This document shows, in pieces, positions 1 through 7,559 of a DNA stretch of 64,000 nt (position 1 is the first letter of the stretch; each line of letters begins with the position of its first letter). The notes under the pieces were generated by a model. That model did not search any database and was not told where the DNA came from. It was given only the letters and a program-made list of their open reading frames with translations. The DNA lies in the NCBI RefSeq assembly GCF_002943565.1, contig NZ_PJCH01000015.1, positions 434,001 through 498,000 of the forward strand, written 5' to 3'. The position numbers and the translations under genes were made by a program. Source of the stretch: Hyphococcus luteus (GTDB lineage: Bacteria; Pseudomonadota; Alphaproteobacteria; Caulobacterales; Parvularculaceae).

Positions 1-82
1 ATTTCCGCCGGGCCAGCAAGGCACCTATGCCGGTTTGAACAAGGGGCGCGTAGTCGGCGGCGAATTATTGGTCTCTTTCTAG
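1..82 (+). CDS. TonB-dependent receptor, C-terminal end only
   Basis: Frame 2 is open from the left edge to a TAG at 80-82 and encodes 26 residues ending in a hydrophobic/aromatic strand (GELLVSF). The stretch FPPG...LNKGRVVGGE closely parallels the C-terminus of the TonB-dependent receptor at 7560-9818, which reads FPPG...LNKGRVLGAS. The final Phe fits the C-terminal signal of outer-membrane beta-barrels. It is therefore most likely the end of an outer-membrane active-transport receptor whose body lies left of the window. It lies 32 bp upstream of the CoA ligase at 115 and may share its transcript. The identification rests on a short stretch. Confidence 0.6.
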   Translation, partial: FPPGQQGTYAGLNKGRVVGGELLVSF

Positions 83-114
83 ATTAGTCCCGCCTATTTT
101 CTAGGCTGATTTTC

Positions 115-1743
115 ATGCACGCCGCTCATGCATCGACGCCGGGCGGCGGCCGCCATCCAACAACGGAAATGCGAATGCTTCGAGATAATCTACGTCGCTG
201 CGCGGAACATTACCCGGACAAGATCGCCTTTCACCAGGGCGAGCGGACAATTACTTGGTCAGAAATTTATCGCCGGTCTCTCGCCCTCGCCGGCGCCCTT
301 CAGGCGCGCGGCGTCCGTCCGGGAGACCGGGTAGCCATTCTGGCCAAGGAATGCATCGAGATTTATGAACATTTCTTTGCCTGCATGATCATCGGCGCGG
401 TCCGAGTGGGCGTAAACTGGCGATATAGTTCGCGTGAAATGCTTCATGTCCTGAAAAACAGCAGCGTTACCGTATGCGTCGTGCAGGACAAGTGTTGGCC
501 GTTGATTGAACCTCGCAACGATGAATTTAAAGCATTGTCGATTGATATCATCGGCCTGGGTGTAGGTCACGGCTTTGACACGGATTACGAACTTCTAATT
601 GAAAAGGCGCCAGAACTCGTCGCGACCGATTTCGACGAGAACGCGCCTCTCCTACATACTTACACGTCCGGCGCCACGGCGCATCCCAAGGCTGTCATAT
701 TGTCTCACAAGGCGATCCTTACTGAAATTACCTACGCGCCCCACTATTATGGCATATCTGCAAACGATCGATATTACATGCCTGCGCAATCTGCATGGGT
801 CGCCGTTGTCGGCGGACTGTTCGGCCTTGCATCCGGGTCAGGTACAATTATTCCTACGGACGTATTCGACGTCGGGGATTGTGTTGACGACATCAACAGA
901 CACAAAGCAACGGTCGCGCTGCTCGTTCCTGCTATGATTCCGGCAGTGCTCGATTATCTCAAGGAAAACGATCTCTCCCTCCCCTCGCTGCATACCATCG
1001 CTTATGGATCCGCTCCAACGACACCTGCATTGATCAGGCGCACAACCGATACGCTTGGAGTGAATCTCGTGCAGCTTTACGGAATGACAGAGTGCGTCGC
1101 CTGGGCCTGCTTCCTCCAGCCGGACGACCATCGACGGGCCCTTGCCGGAGAGGAGCATATTTTGCGCTCTTCCGGTCGTTTTGCGGCCTTTATCGACTAC
1201 AAAATATGCAATGATGACGGCGAGGAAGTTCCGGCCGGCGAGGCAGGCGTTATTTACCTCAAAGGCGATACGATAATGAGCGGCTATCTCAATCAGCCGG
1301 AGGAAACGGCGGGTGTGTTGAACGCCGATGGCTGGCTGAAGACAAATGACATTGGTCGCATTGATAAGAATGGGTTTGTCTATCTTCTTGACCGACGAAA
1401 TTTTCTCATCAACACAGGCGGCGTAAATGTATTTCCTGCGCAAGTCGAGGCAGTGCTCGCGGAAAACGAGATTGTTTCCGAATCGTCTGTCGTCGGCGTG
1501 CCCCATCCGCGCTGGGGCGAGGCTGTCATCGCCGCCATTGTGTTGCGAAACGGGGTTCAGCTGAGCGATGAGGATTGTATCGCGCAACTGAACGCCCATT
1601 GCGTTGAGAATCTCAGCAAACAGGAATGCCCAAAACATTTTATATTCATGAACGAGCTTCCAAGAACAATTACCGGCAAGTTGCAAAAACGCGATCTTAA
1701 ATTATATATCTCTGAGAACGTGAAGCTTCCGTGGGATGAGTGA
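115..1743 (+). CDS. Acyl-CoA synthetase (AMP-forming), IpfF-like paralogue with altered P-loop
   Basis: 542-residue ANL-superfamily adenylating enzyme, expected to activate a carboxylic acid to its CoA thioester in the cytoplasm. Visible family motifs are LYGMTE, the hinge/A8 region (DRRNFLINTGG) and the C-terminal catalytic-lysine motif ITGKLQK. The phosphate-binding loop reads YTSGATAHPKA instead of the usual YTSGTTGxPKG. The normally conserved second Thr and the Gly residues are replaced, so activity may be weak or altered. It is clearly paralogous to the ligase at 22185-23852: both share a segment like ECIEIYxHFFACM and GAxRVGVN. An internal ATG at 169 is an alternative start. It follows a TonB receptor end and precedes an alpha/beta hydrolase. 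Confidence 0.85.
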   Translation: MHAAHASTPGGGRHPTTEMRMLRDNLRRCAEHYPDKIAFHQGERTITWSEIYRRSLALAGALQARGVRPGDRVAILAKECIEIYEHFFACMIIGAVRVGVNWRYSSREMLHVLKNSSVTVCVVQDKCWPLIEPRNDEFKALSIDIIGLGVGHGFDTDYELLIEKAPELVATDFDENAPLLHTYTSGATAHPKAVILSHKAILTEITYAPHYYGISANDRYYMPAQSAWVAVVGGLFGLASGSGTIIPTDVFDVGDCVDDINRHKATVALLVPAMIPAVLDYLKENDLSLPSLHTIAYGSAPTTPALIRRTTDTLGVNLVQLYGMTECVAWACFLQPDDHRRALAGEEHILRSSGRFAAFIDYKICNDDGEEVPAGEAGVIYLKGDTIMSGYLNQPEETAGVLNADGWLKTNDIGRIDKNGFVYLLDRRNFLINTGGVNVFPAQVEAVLAENEIVSESSVVGVPHPRWGEAVIAAIVLRNGVQLSDEDCIAQLNAHCVENLSKQECPKHFIFMNELPRTITGKLQKRDLKLYISENVKLPWDE

Positions 1744-1881
1744 TTTTGAACCAATACAGATCGTCAAGGAAGACCTTATCGGCATGCTAGGCGCATTGCT
1801 TCCCGAACCGCAATCGCGTAGCGTATTACCGCGAGGAGCACGCAGTGCACGCATGTTCCGTATTCCGCAGACTAGGCGTCA

Positions 1882-2796
1882 ATGACGCCATATCAGCAAG
1901 GCGGCGAACCGGAGACAATCGCCATTACCTCATTTGACGGGTGCGCGCTCGTCGCCAGCCAATTCGGCAGGCCCGATAAGGGCGCAATCATACTTTCGCC
2001 GGGCGGCGGCCAGACCCGCCATGCATGGTCTGGCGCTGCGTTCGCCTTCGCCAGAGAGGGTTATATTGTTCTCTGCGCCGATTTGCGCGGACATGGAGAC
2101 AGCGACCGCGCACCGGGAGGCACCTATTCCTATACTGATTACGCCCGGGACGCGCTCGTTCTTAGCGACTGGATGGGAAGACGAACCGGGGTCAAGCCGC
2201 ATTTTATCGGCGCATCGCTCGGCGGCGTCGCCGCGCTCGTGGCGGCGGGCAAAATCCGTCAGGATGGGTTTGCATCTCTCACGCTGGTTGATGTCGCCCC
2301 AAAGATCAGTGAACACGGGTTCTGTTCGATCCGGAATTTCATGCTCGGCGCCGCAAAAAACGGATTTGAAAATGTAAGCGAGGCAGCTGCTTTCCTTTCA
2401 AAACACTTTCCGCGGCCGAATACCGAGAACCGGTCCTCTGGAGGGACCAGCGGTCTGCAGAAAAATTTGCGTCAGGGTGAAGATGGGCGGTGGCGATGGC
2501 ACTGGGACCCAGCTTTTGTCGAAACGCTTCACCTTGAGCCAGCGGAATTTGAGCGCGAGCTGACTGACGCGGCAAAAAGTCTGATAATTCCTGTTCACTT
2601 CATGCGCGCCGGAAACAGCGAACTTGTCACGCAGGAAGCTGCGGCGCATTTCCGCGACATTGCGCCCCATATCCATTTTACGGAGATTAAGGGCGCGCAG
2701 CACATGCTTACCGGTGATCAGAACGACATATTCGTCGATGCGGCGCTTGATTATCTCGCACGCCCTGAATTTCGCCGTACTCCTGGGGGAAATTAA
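1882..2796 (+). CDS. Alpha/beta-fold hydrolase
   Basis: 304-residue alpha/beta hydrolase. The nucleophile elbow is GASLGG with Ser at about residue 112. It follows the GHGDSD strand/turn typical of the family (about 70-75). Late Asp/His candidates include the His of GAQHMLTGD near residue 275. The family covers esterases, thioesterases, lactonases and C-C hydrolases, so the substrate cannot be read from sequence. In this setting a thioesterase or esterase acting on an aryl-alkyl intermediate is possible but only inferred. It lies 138 bp after the CoA ligase on the same strand and is convergent with the thiolase ending at 2911. No signal peptide is seen, so it is probably cytoplasmic. Confidence 0.8.
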   Translation: MTPYQQGGEPETIAITSFDGCALVASQFGRPDKGAIILSPGGGQTRHAWSGAAFAFAREGYIVLCADLRGHGDSDRAPGGTYSYTDYARDALVLSDWMGRRTGVKPHFIGASLGGVAALVAAGKIRQDGFASLTLVDVAPKISEHGFCSIRNFMLGAAKNGFENVSEAAAFLSKHFPRPNTENRSSGGTSGLQKNLRQGEDGRWRWHWDPAFVETLHLEPAEFERELTDAAKSLIIPVHFMRAGNSELVTQEAAAHFRDIAPHIHFTEIKGAQHMLTGDQNDIFVDAALDYLARPEFRRTPGGN

Positions 2797-2910
2797 AGCG
2801 TGATGCAAAGAAGCGGGGGCCGACTATTTGCAAAGTCACGCGACCAATCAATTACTCATGGCAATGTATCGATTCTGGTTATTCGCACTTTGTCCTAGCC
2901 GGCAAGCGCT

Positions 2911-4116
2911 TCAAACTCCGGGCAGGCCGAAAATTCCGATACCGCTTACGTTCTCATGCGGAAAGCCGCCGAGATTATGGGTCAATCCGAGCGTCGGACT
3001 GCTTAATTGCCGCTCGCCGGCCCTGCCGAGCAATTGCGTATAAACTTCATACGCCATCCGCAGCCCCGACGCGCCGATCGGATGACCGAAACACTTTAGT
3101 CCGCCGTCAACCTGGCAGGGAACTCCCCCTTCCCGGTCGTAAAAGCCGTCAAGCACATCAACGACCGCCGATCCCTCGTCGGAAAGGAACAGGTCTTCCA
3201 TGGTGACCAATTCCGTAATTGAGAAACAGTCATGCACCTCGATGAGGCTGAGCGCTTTGCGCGGATTTTCAACGCCGGCTTCGGTATACGCGCGTTTGGC
3301 GGCGCTACGCGTTGTAATTATGCTGGCCCCATCCCAAGAGGAGTGCGACGCTTCAACACCATTCGATACGGCCAACTGCAACGCCTTGACCATCACGGAT
3401 TCATGTTTTTTTCCAAGACCGGCCGCCACTTCCGGCGTGGTGACAATCGCACACGCCGCGCCATCACTGACGCCGCAGCAATCAAAAAGTCCAAGCGGTG
3501 CAGCGATCATCGGCGCCTTTATAATCGTATCCATATCCACACGCCGACGCAGATGCGCTTTCGGATTGACGGCCCCGTTCTCGTGGCTTTTCCATGAAAC
3601 GTGAGCCATAGCGCGTTTCAGGTCGGAAGCGTTGACCTTGTGCTTGGCGCCATAGGCGGCGGCAAGCTGCGCAAAACCGCCGGGTGCGCTCATAGACGGG
3701 GCAAACAGACTCGCGCGCGGTCCAAAATCGAACTCAGGCAAACCGCCGAACCCGGTGTCCTTCAGTTTTTCAACGCCAATTGCCAACGCAATGCGCGCAG
3801 CGCCCGACGCCACCGCATAAACAGCGCCGCGTAGCGCCTCCGTTCCAGTGGCGCAGGCGTTCTCCACTCTTGTCACCGGAATATTCTGCAACCGCAAGGC
3901 GACTGATGCCGGCGTCGCCGTCGGCCCCATGCCGAGATCGGGCATGGCATGGCCCAGCCAGGCCGCGTCAATTTCGCTGGTTTCGATGCCGGCATCCGCT
4001 CTGGCCTCAATGAAGGCTTCAAGCATGAGGTCTTGCGCGTCGCAATCAAAGCGTTCGCCAAACTTGCTGCACCCCATGCCAATGATGGCGACCTTGTCGC
4101 GAATTCCGCTTGTCAC
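2911..4116 (-). CDS. Thiolase (SCP2/SCPx-type acetyl-CoA acetyltransferase family)
   Basis: 401-residue thiolase-superfamily protein. It keeps the nucleophilic cysteine in NACATG (about residue 88), and the C-terminal half has VHDCFSITE, GHPIGASG and NLGG motifs typical of SCP2-type thiolases. The expected role is CoA-dependent cleavage of a 3-ketoacyl-CoA. Its start overlaps the end of the upstream KAS/DUF35 fusion gene by 4 bp (ATGA), implying translational coupling and perhaps a thiolase-DUF35 complex, as known for SCP2-thiolase/DUF35 pairs. It is the last gene of a minus-strand set (SDR, MaoC-N, MaoC, KAS-DUF35, thiolase) that could form a full beta-oxidation cycle. It contrasts with the second thiolase at 24285-25469, which lacks the cysteine. 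Confidence 0.88.
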   Translation of the reverse strand: MTSGIRDKVAIIGMGCSKFGERFDCDAQDLMLEAFIEARADAGIETSEIDAAWLGHAMPDLGMGPTATPASVALRLQNIPVTRVENACATGTEALRGAVYAVASGAARIALAIGVEKLKDTGFGGLPEFDFGPRASLFAPSMSAPGGFAQLAAAYGAKHKVNASDLKRAMAHVSWKSHENGAVNPKAHLRRRVDMDTIIKAPMIAAPLGLFDCCGVSDGAACAIVTTPEVAAGLGKKHESVMVKALQLAVSNGVEASHSSWDGASIITTRSAAKRAYTEAGVENPRKALSLIEVHDCFSITELVTMEDLFLSDEGSAVVDVLDGFYDREGGVPCQVDGGLKCFGHPIGASGLRMAYEVYTQLLGRAGERQLSSPTLGLTHNLGGFPHENVSGIGIFGLPGV

Positions 4117-5615
4117 TTTATGTCTCCATTACGCGGCCCATCGGCGGACTTCGCCTTCCAGCTATAGCGATGAAATTTCCGATAGGGATCGAATTCCTGG
4201 ATGCGGTAGACCATACTGACTTCACTGCCTACTGGCGGTTCATCCGGCGCACTCGTGAAGTTTAGGATCATGCGCGCGCCGCTGGCGAATTCCACCATGC
4301 CATATCGGTTCGGCGGATTGCGCGAAAACCCGAGCCAGTCTGTCGTGACAGTTTTTATGACCGCCGCCTCCTGCGCCAATGCGTGGTCAGATTGATTGCC
4401 TTCATGACCACAGTTCGGATTGACGCAAATTTTAGCTTTCGGGAACTGAACCGTTCCACATTTTTCGCACTTTCCGGCGATCAGCCGCGCAACTCTATCC
4501 GCATGACGATAGGCGGCGCTGTGCGCGGTTTTTCGGTCAGTTTCCGCCCGCGGCCCGAAGTCCGGTTCCAATTGTCCGTTGAAGGACAAGTACCGGATGA
4601 ATGACAACTCGTGCTGATCGCTTTCGGCCAGCGCGCGAACACCTTGTCGATCGCCAATCGATTTGATCAGCGACGTCGTTTCCAACACGATCGCCTCGCA
4701 GCCCTGGCCAAAGCCCGCCATAAGAATTTTTTCGCCTGGGCCAGCGGCGCAAAGCGTATCGGCAAGCATTAGAAGAGAATGGGCAGCGCCAGCTTCGCCG
4801 ATAACATCCTGAAAGTCGTCGCGCACCGCGTCATCGCGAATATCGACTGCTTTCGCCAGTCCGCCTGCGACGCCGCGGATTGTTGACGGAAAAATGAAAT
4901 GGTCGATTTCCGCAGAAGAAACACCGGCGGCTTCCATTGCGCAAGTGAGGATCGGCGGTGCGATTTTCCGGTATCCTTCGTCCCGAACCCACCGCTCCTC
5001 CCAGCCATATTCATACGCCTCATTGGCGCGGCGATAGTGATCGACGAAGTCGACTGTTGAAACCCTATGCGCCATGACACGTGCAATGACGTTTTCACAT
5101 CCAAATACGAACGACACCGCTGCGTCACCGCTTGTCATCTCCACCAAGCTGCCCGGCCGTCCGCGGCGACAGTCTGCGGCAACGCACAAAACCTGGTGCG
5201 GCGCGCCGTCAGCCGCACTCAGGCGTTCCGCTACACGAAATGCAGACACGCCGGCGCGCTGCGTATTGGCTATATCAACGGCCTGAACGCAGTTGGACAA
5301 CCCGGCGGCGGCCGCGATAACGGAAGCATTTAACCGGTCGGCAAACGGAAACGTCGTCGAAGCGGCGACAATGGCGGATATCTCGCCGAGCGCCTCCGAG
5401 TCCTTGCAATGACGCGCAGCCTCCACCGCCATCGTAATCACGTCCTCGTCAAAGTCGCAGATCGCGCGGACGCCGTGCCTGTATCCGTTCAAGGCTGGAT
5501 TAATCCATCCGACTTCACTCGCCATCGCTTTTCGATGCAAGCGCATTGACGGAACATAAATCCCAAAAGCGGTGATTCCGGTTGTTTCGTCACCTCTAGC
5601 CATAATCGTCGTCAA
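4113..5615 (-). CDS. KAS III/HMG-CoA-synthase-like protein fused to a DUF35 zinc-ribbon/OB-fold domain
   Basis: 500-residue two-part protein. Residues about 1-345 resemble the ketoacyl-synthase III/HMG-CoA-synthase fold (GIYVPSMRL start; DCRRG..GSLVEMTSGDAAVSF middle). Residues about 380-490 form a DUF35 module: a CEKCG...CVNPNC zinc ribbon then an OB-fold. The position of the KAS catalytic Cys (NACxxG in relatives) reads NTQRAG, with Gln near residue 119, and no obvious catalytic His/Asn pair is visible, so classic Claisen condensation is unlikely. DUF35 domains partner with thiolases and steroid-side-chain aldolases. The 4-bp overlap with the downstream thiolase supports a shared complex. 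An OB-fold acyl-CoA-binding scaffold is the likeliest role. Confidence 0.75.
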   Translation of the reverse strand: MTTIMARGDETTGITAFGIYVPSMRLHRKAMASEVGWINPALNGYRHGVRAICDFDEDVITMAVEAARHCKDSEALGEISAIVAASTTFPFADRLNASVIAAAAGLSNCVQAVDIANTQRAGVSAFRVAERLSAADGAPHQVLCVAADCRRGRPGSLVEMTSGDAAVSFVFGCENVIARVMAHRVSTVDFVDHYRRANEAYEYGWEERWVRDEGYRKIAPPILTCAMEAAGVSSAEIDHFIFPSTIRGVAGGLAKAVDIRDDAVRDDFQDVIGEAGAAHSLLMLADTLCAAGPGEKILMAGFGQGCEAIVLETTSLIKSIGDRQGVRALAESDQHELSFIRYLSFNGQLEPDFGPRAETDRKTAHSAAYRHADRVARLIAGKCEKCGTVQFPKAKICVNPNCGHEGNQSDHALAQEAAVIKTVTTDWLGFSRNPPNRYGMVEFASGARMILNFTSAPDEPPVGSEVSMVYRIQEFDPYRKFHRYSWKAKSADGPRNGDIK

Positions 5616-5645
5616 TACTCCGATGCGTTTCGCGTGCGTTGCCCG

Positions 5646-6083
5646 CTATGCGGCGCCAACAGCAATATCAATTTCGCCTGTCGCCACCACCACGCCGTCA
5701 CTCTGGCGCGTCGCGGCAAGCGCCCAAGTCAAGATCGTCGCGCCGTCATGAGTTTTTTTGTCTGTAACCTTACCGATGCAATGAAGATTGTCACCCACAT
5801 TCGTCATGGCCCGGAACTGGGTTTTAATCCGGCGAATGGCGCCCGCCGGCGCATTCTCGGTTCCGATTTTCGCAAGATATCCCATGACGAACATTCCGTG
5901 CACGATGACGTCGGACAGTCCCGCCTTGTTTTTTGCGAAATCGATATCGGTATGAATCGGATTGAGATCCGACGAACCGGCTGCATAGAGGGCAATGGTG
6001 TGGCGCGAGATCGAACCCGTTTGAAGCGTTGGCAGCGTATCGCCGACCTGCAGTGATCCGAGTTTGCGCGTCTGCTCATTCAT
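5646..6083 (-). CDS. MaoC-like (R)-specific enoyl-CoA hydratase
   Basis: 145-residue single hot-dog protein with the hydratase-2 signature YAAGSSDLNPIHTD. Asp39, Asn41 and His44 match the catalytic motif of MaoC/PhaJ hydratases, which add water to trans-2-enoyl-CoA to give (3R)-hydroxyacyl-CoA. The neighbouring upstream gene at 6100-6543 encodes the non-catalytic N-terminal-type hot-dog half, so the two probably form a heteromeric hydratase, as known for HadAB- and ChsH1/ChsH2-type enzymes. The 16-bp spacing to that gene and the following MFE2-type dehydrogenase support a (3R)-specific branch of beta-oxidation. It ends just upstream of the KAS-DUF35 fusion gene (start 5615). Confidence 0.85.
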   Translation of the reverse strand: MNEQTRKLGSLQVGDTLPTLQTGSISRHTIALYAAGSSDLNPIHTDIDFAKNKAGLSDVIVHGMFVMGYLAKIGTENAPAGAIRRIKTQFRAMTNVGDNLHCIGKVTDKKTHDGATILTWALAATRQSDGVVVATGEIDIAVGAA

Positions 6084-6099
6084 GTTTTCGCACCCTAAA

Positions 6100-6543
6100 T
6101 CAGCGATTCCGAATTACGAACGAGCACCGATCAGTGCCCGCAAACTGGCCTTTTTCGTCATGATACTGAATTTCAGTAACGACGAATTCAAGCACGCCGT
6201 CTTTTTTATCAAAAATGTCGATAATCTTCTTCACGCCTCGCAAGCTTTCTCCAGCACACAAGGGGCGTTCTAGGATGAATTCCTGCTCACCATGCAACAA
6301 TTTCGCCAGATCAATGCCGAGTTTGTCAAAAAGGCCGTATGTTAGATCGTCCCGCGTGCCAAGGCGAATTAAGTAAGTCGGCAGCGCGACAATGGAAGCG
6401 TACCCCTCAGCACGGGCGACTGCCTCGTCGCAGTAGATCGAGTTTTTCTCACCTAGCGCTTTGGCGAACAACTCCATCTGTCCCTTTTCAAGGGTAGCGT
6501 CGAATGGCTCCATTTCGAAGCCGATAAATGAGCGATCTATCAT
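6100..6543 (-). CDS. MaoC N-terminal-type dehydratase subunit (FAS1-like hot-dog)
   Basis: 147-residue protein of the MaoC_dehydrat_N (FAS1-like dehydratase) family. It opens with IDRSFIGFEMEPFDATLEKGQMELFA and has the G-E-Q-E-F and C-A-G-E-S strands of a hot-dog fold, but no D-x-N-x-x-H hydratase motif. In characterised pairs this half supplies part of the acyl-CoA pocket while the MaoC partner carries catalytic residues. Here the partner is the adjacent downstream gene 5646-6083. It sits between that gene and the MFE2-type SDR at 6559-7458 on the same strand, with a 15-bp gap to the SDR. Function is well supported by family and context; the exact substrate is not known. Confidence 0.8.
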   Translation of the reverse strand: MIDRSFIGFEMEPFDATLEKGQMELFAKALGEKNSIYCDEAVARAEGYASIVALPTYLIRLGTRDDLTYGLFDKLGIDLAKLLHGEQEFILERPLCAGESLRGVKKIIDIFDKKDGVLEFVVTEIQYHDEKGQFAGTDRCSFVIRNR

Positions 6544-6558
6544 ACTAATGCGTCGTCG

Positions 6559-7458
6559 TTATCGTTCAGAGACGGCAGCGCCCATGGCTTCGCCGAATGG
6601 CGCAAACGCCTCCGCGATATTCTGCGGATGCATTGCGTTGGAAAAATCAGTGATCCGATCGATATTGGCGGCGATATCTTCAACTTTTATTTCCCCTTTC
6701 AGAGTGACGCCGCGGCTCCTTTCCCAACGCAGCTTTCCAAACCAGCCTGCGCCCGCTTCGAAGAGCCCCCCTGTCTGCGAGCTTTCTTCGCTGCAAAGGT
6801 AACCGACCAGAGGGCTAACCAACTCCGGACGCAATGCTGCAGTCTGCTCCCGGCTGATGACGGTATCAGTGAGCCGGGAAGCGGCGGCCGGCGCTATCGT
6901 ATTGACGAAAATGTTGCGTTTTTGGCCTTCGATCGCGAGAGCTTGCGTCATGCCGTGAAGCGCCAGCTTTGCCGAACTGTAATTGACCTGCCCGAAATTC
7001 CCGTAAATGCCGGCCGCGGATGCGGTATTGACAATGCGTCCGAAATTCTGCTCGCGCATATACGGCCATGCCGCCCGATTGACCTTGAATGCGCCGTTCA
7101 AATGCACATTGATGATGTCAAACCAGTCGGTCTCGCGCATTTTATGAAACGAAATATCGCGCAGAAATCCGGCGTTGTTAACCACGATGTCGAGGCGACC
7201 AAAGGCATCCATCGCGGTTTCGACAAGGCGCGCACCCGATTCAACAGAGTCGGTATTCGCGACGGCTTCGCCGCCCTTGCCCGTTATTTCGTCAACCACC
7301 GCCTCGGCCGGCGATTTGTCAGCGCCCGCACCTTGGACGGTTGTACCATAATCATTGACCACGACGCGCGCGCCAAGCCCGGCGAACATCAGTGCGTGTG
7401 ATTTGCCAAGCCCGTTGCCGGCGCCAGTAATCAGTGCGACTTTGCCTTCAAAAGACAC
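6559..7458 (-). CDS. SDR-family (3R)-hydroxyacyl-CoA dehydrogenase (MFE-2/HSD17B4-like)
   Basis: 299-residue short-chain dehydrogenase. The nucleotide-binding TGAGNGLGKSHA motif (about residues 11-22), NNAG, the catalytic Ser in NTASAAG and YSSAK are all present. The insertion after VVNDYGTT and the C-terminal tail after GWFGKLRWERS resemble the dehydrogenase domain of peroxisomal D-bifunctional protein (MFE-2). That enzyme oxidises (3R)-hydroxyacyl-CoA to 3-ketoacyl-CoA with NAD. The downstream MaoC pair would supply the preceding hydration and the thiolase the final cleavage. A 101-bp gap separates it from the end of the upstream TonB receptor gene. Likely the first catabolic gene of the 7458-2911 set. 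Confidence 0.85.
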   Translation of the reverse strand: MSFEGKVALITGAGNGLGKSHALMFAGLGARVVVNDYGTTVQGAGADKSPAEAVVDEITGKGGEAVANTDSVESGARLVETAMDAFGRLDIVVNNAGFLRDISFHKMRETDWFDIINVHLNGAFKVNRAAWPYMREQNFGRIVNTASAAGIYGNFGQVNYSSAKLALHGMTQALAIEGQKRNIFVNTIAPAAASRLTDTVISREQTAALRPELVSPLVGYLCSEESSQTGGLFEAGAGWFGKLRWERSRGVTLKGEIKVEDIAANIDRITDFSNAMHPQNIAEAFAPFGEAMGAAVSER

Positions 7459-7491
7459 GAAATTTTATCTCCTAACAATTCGTTTCCGCCT

Positions 7492-7524
7492 GCCTACGCC
7501 GTGAAGCGGGTTCGCGGCGTAGGC
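7492..7524. terminator. 10-bp perfect inverted repeat downstream of TonB receptor gene
   Basis: GCCTACGCCG at 7492-7501 is the exact reverse complement of CGGCGTAGGC at 7515-7524, with a 13-nt loop. It lies between the end of the minus-strand TonB receptor (7560) and the start of the SDR (7458). No T-run follows on the minus strand, so a factor-independent terminator is uncertain. It may be an attenuator or mRNA-stabilising hairpin that lowers transcription of the downstream enzyme genes relative to the receptor. Confidence 0.45.
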
Positions 7525-7559
7525 CCTGGCGGTTGGTTTTTTGCCGCTATTGCGAACGG

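Noticed and set aside
838-1686. 282-codon minus-strand frame opposite the first CoA ligase
   Set aside because: Antisense shadow of a gene with clear ANL motifs on the plus strand.
2899-2915. GGCAAGCGCTTCAAACT resembling the CAAGCGCTTG operator
   Set aside because: It lies at the 3' end of the thiolase gene, is an incomplete palindrome, and no promoter is near.
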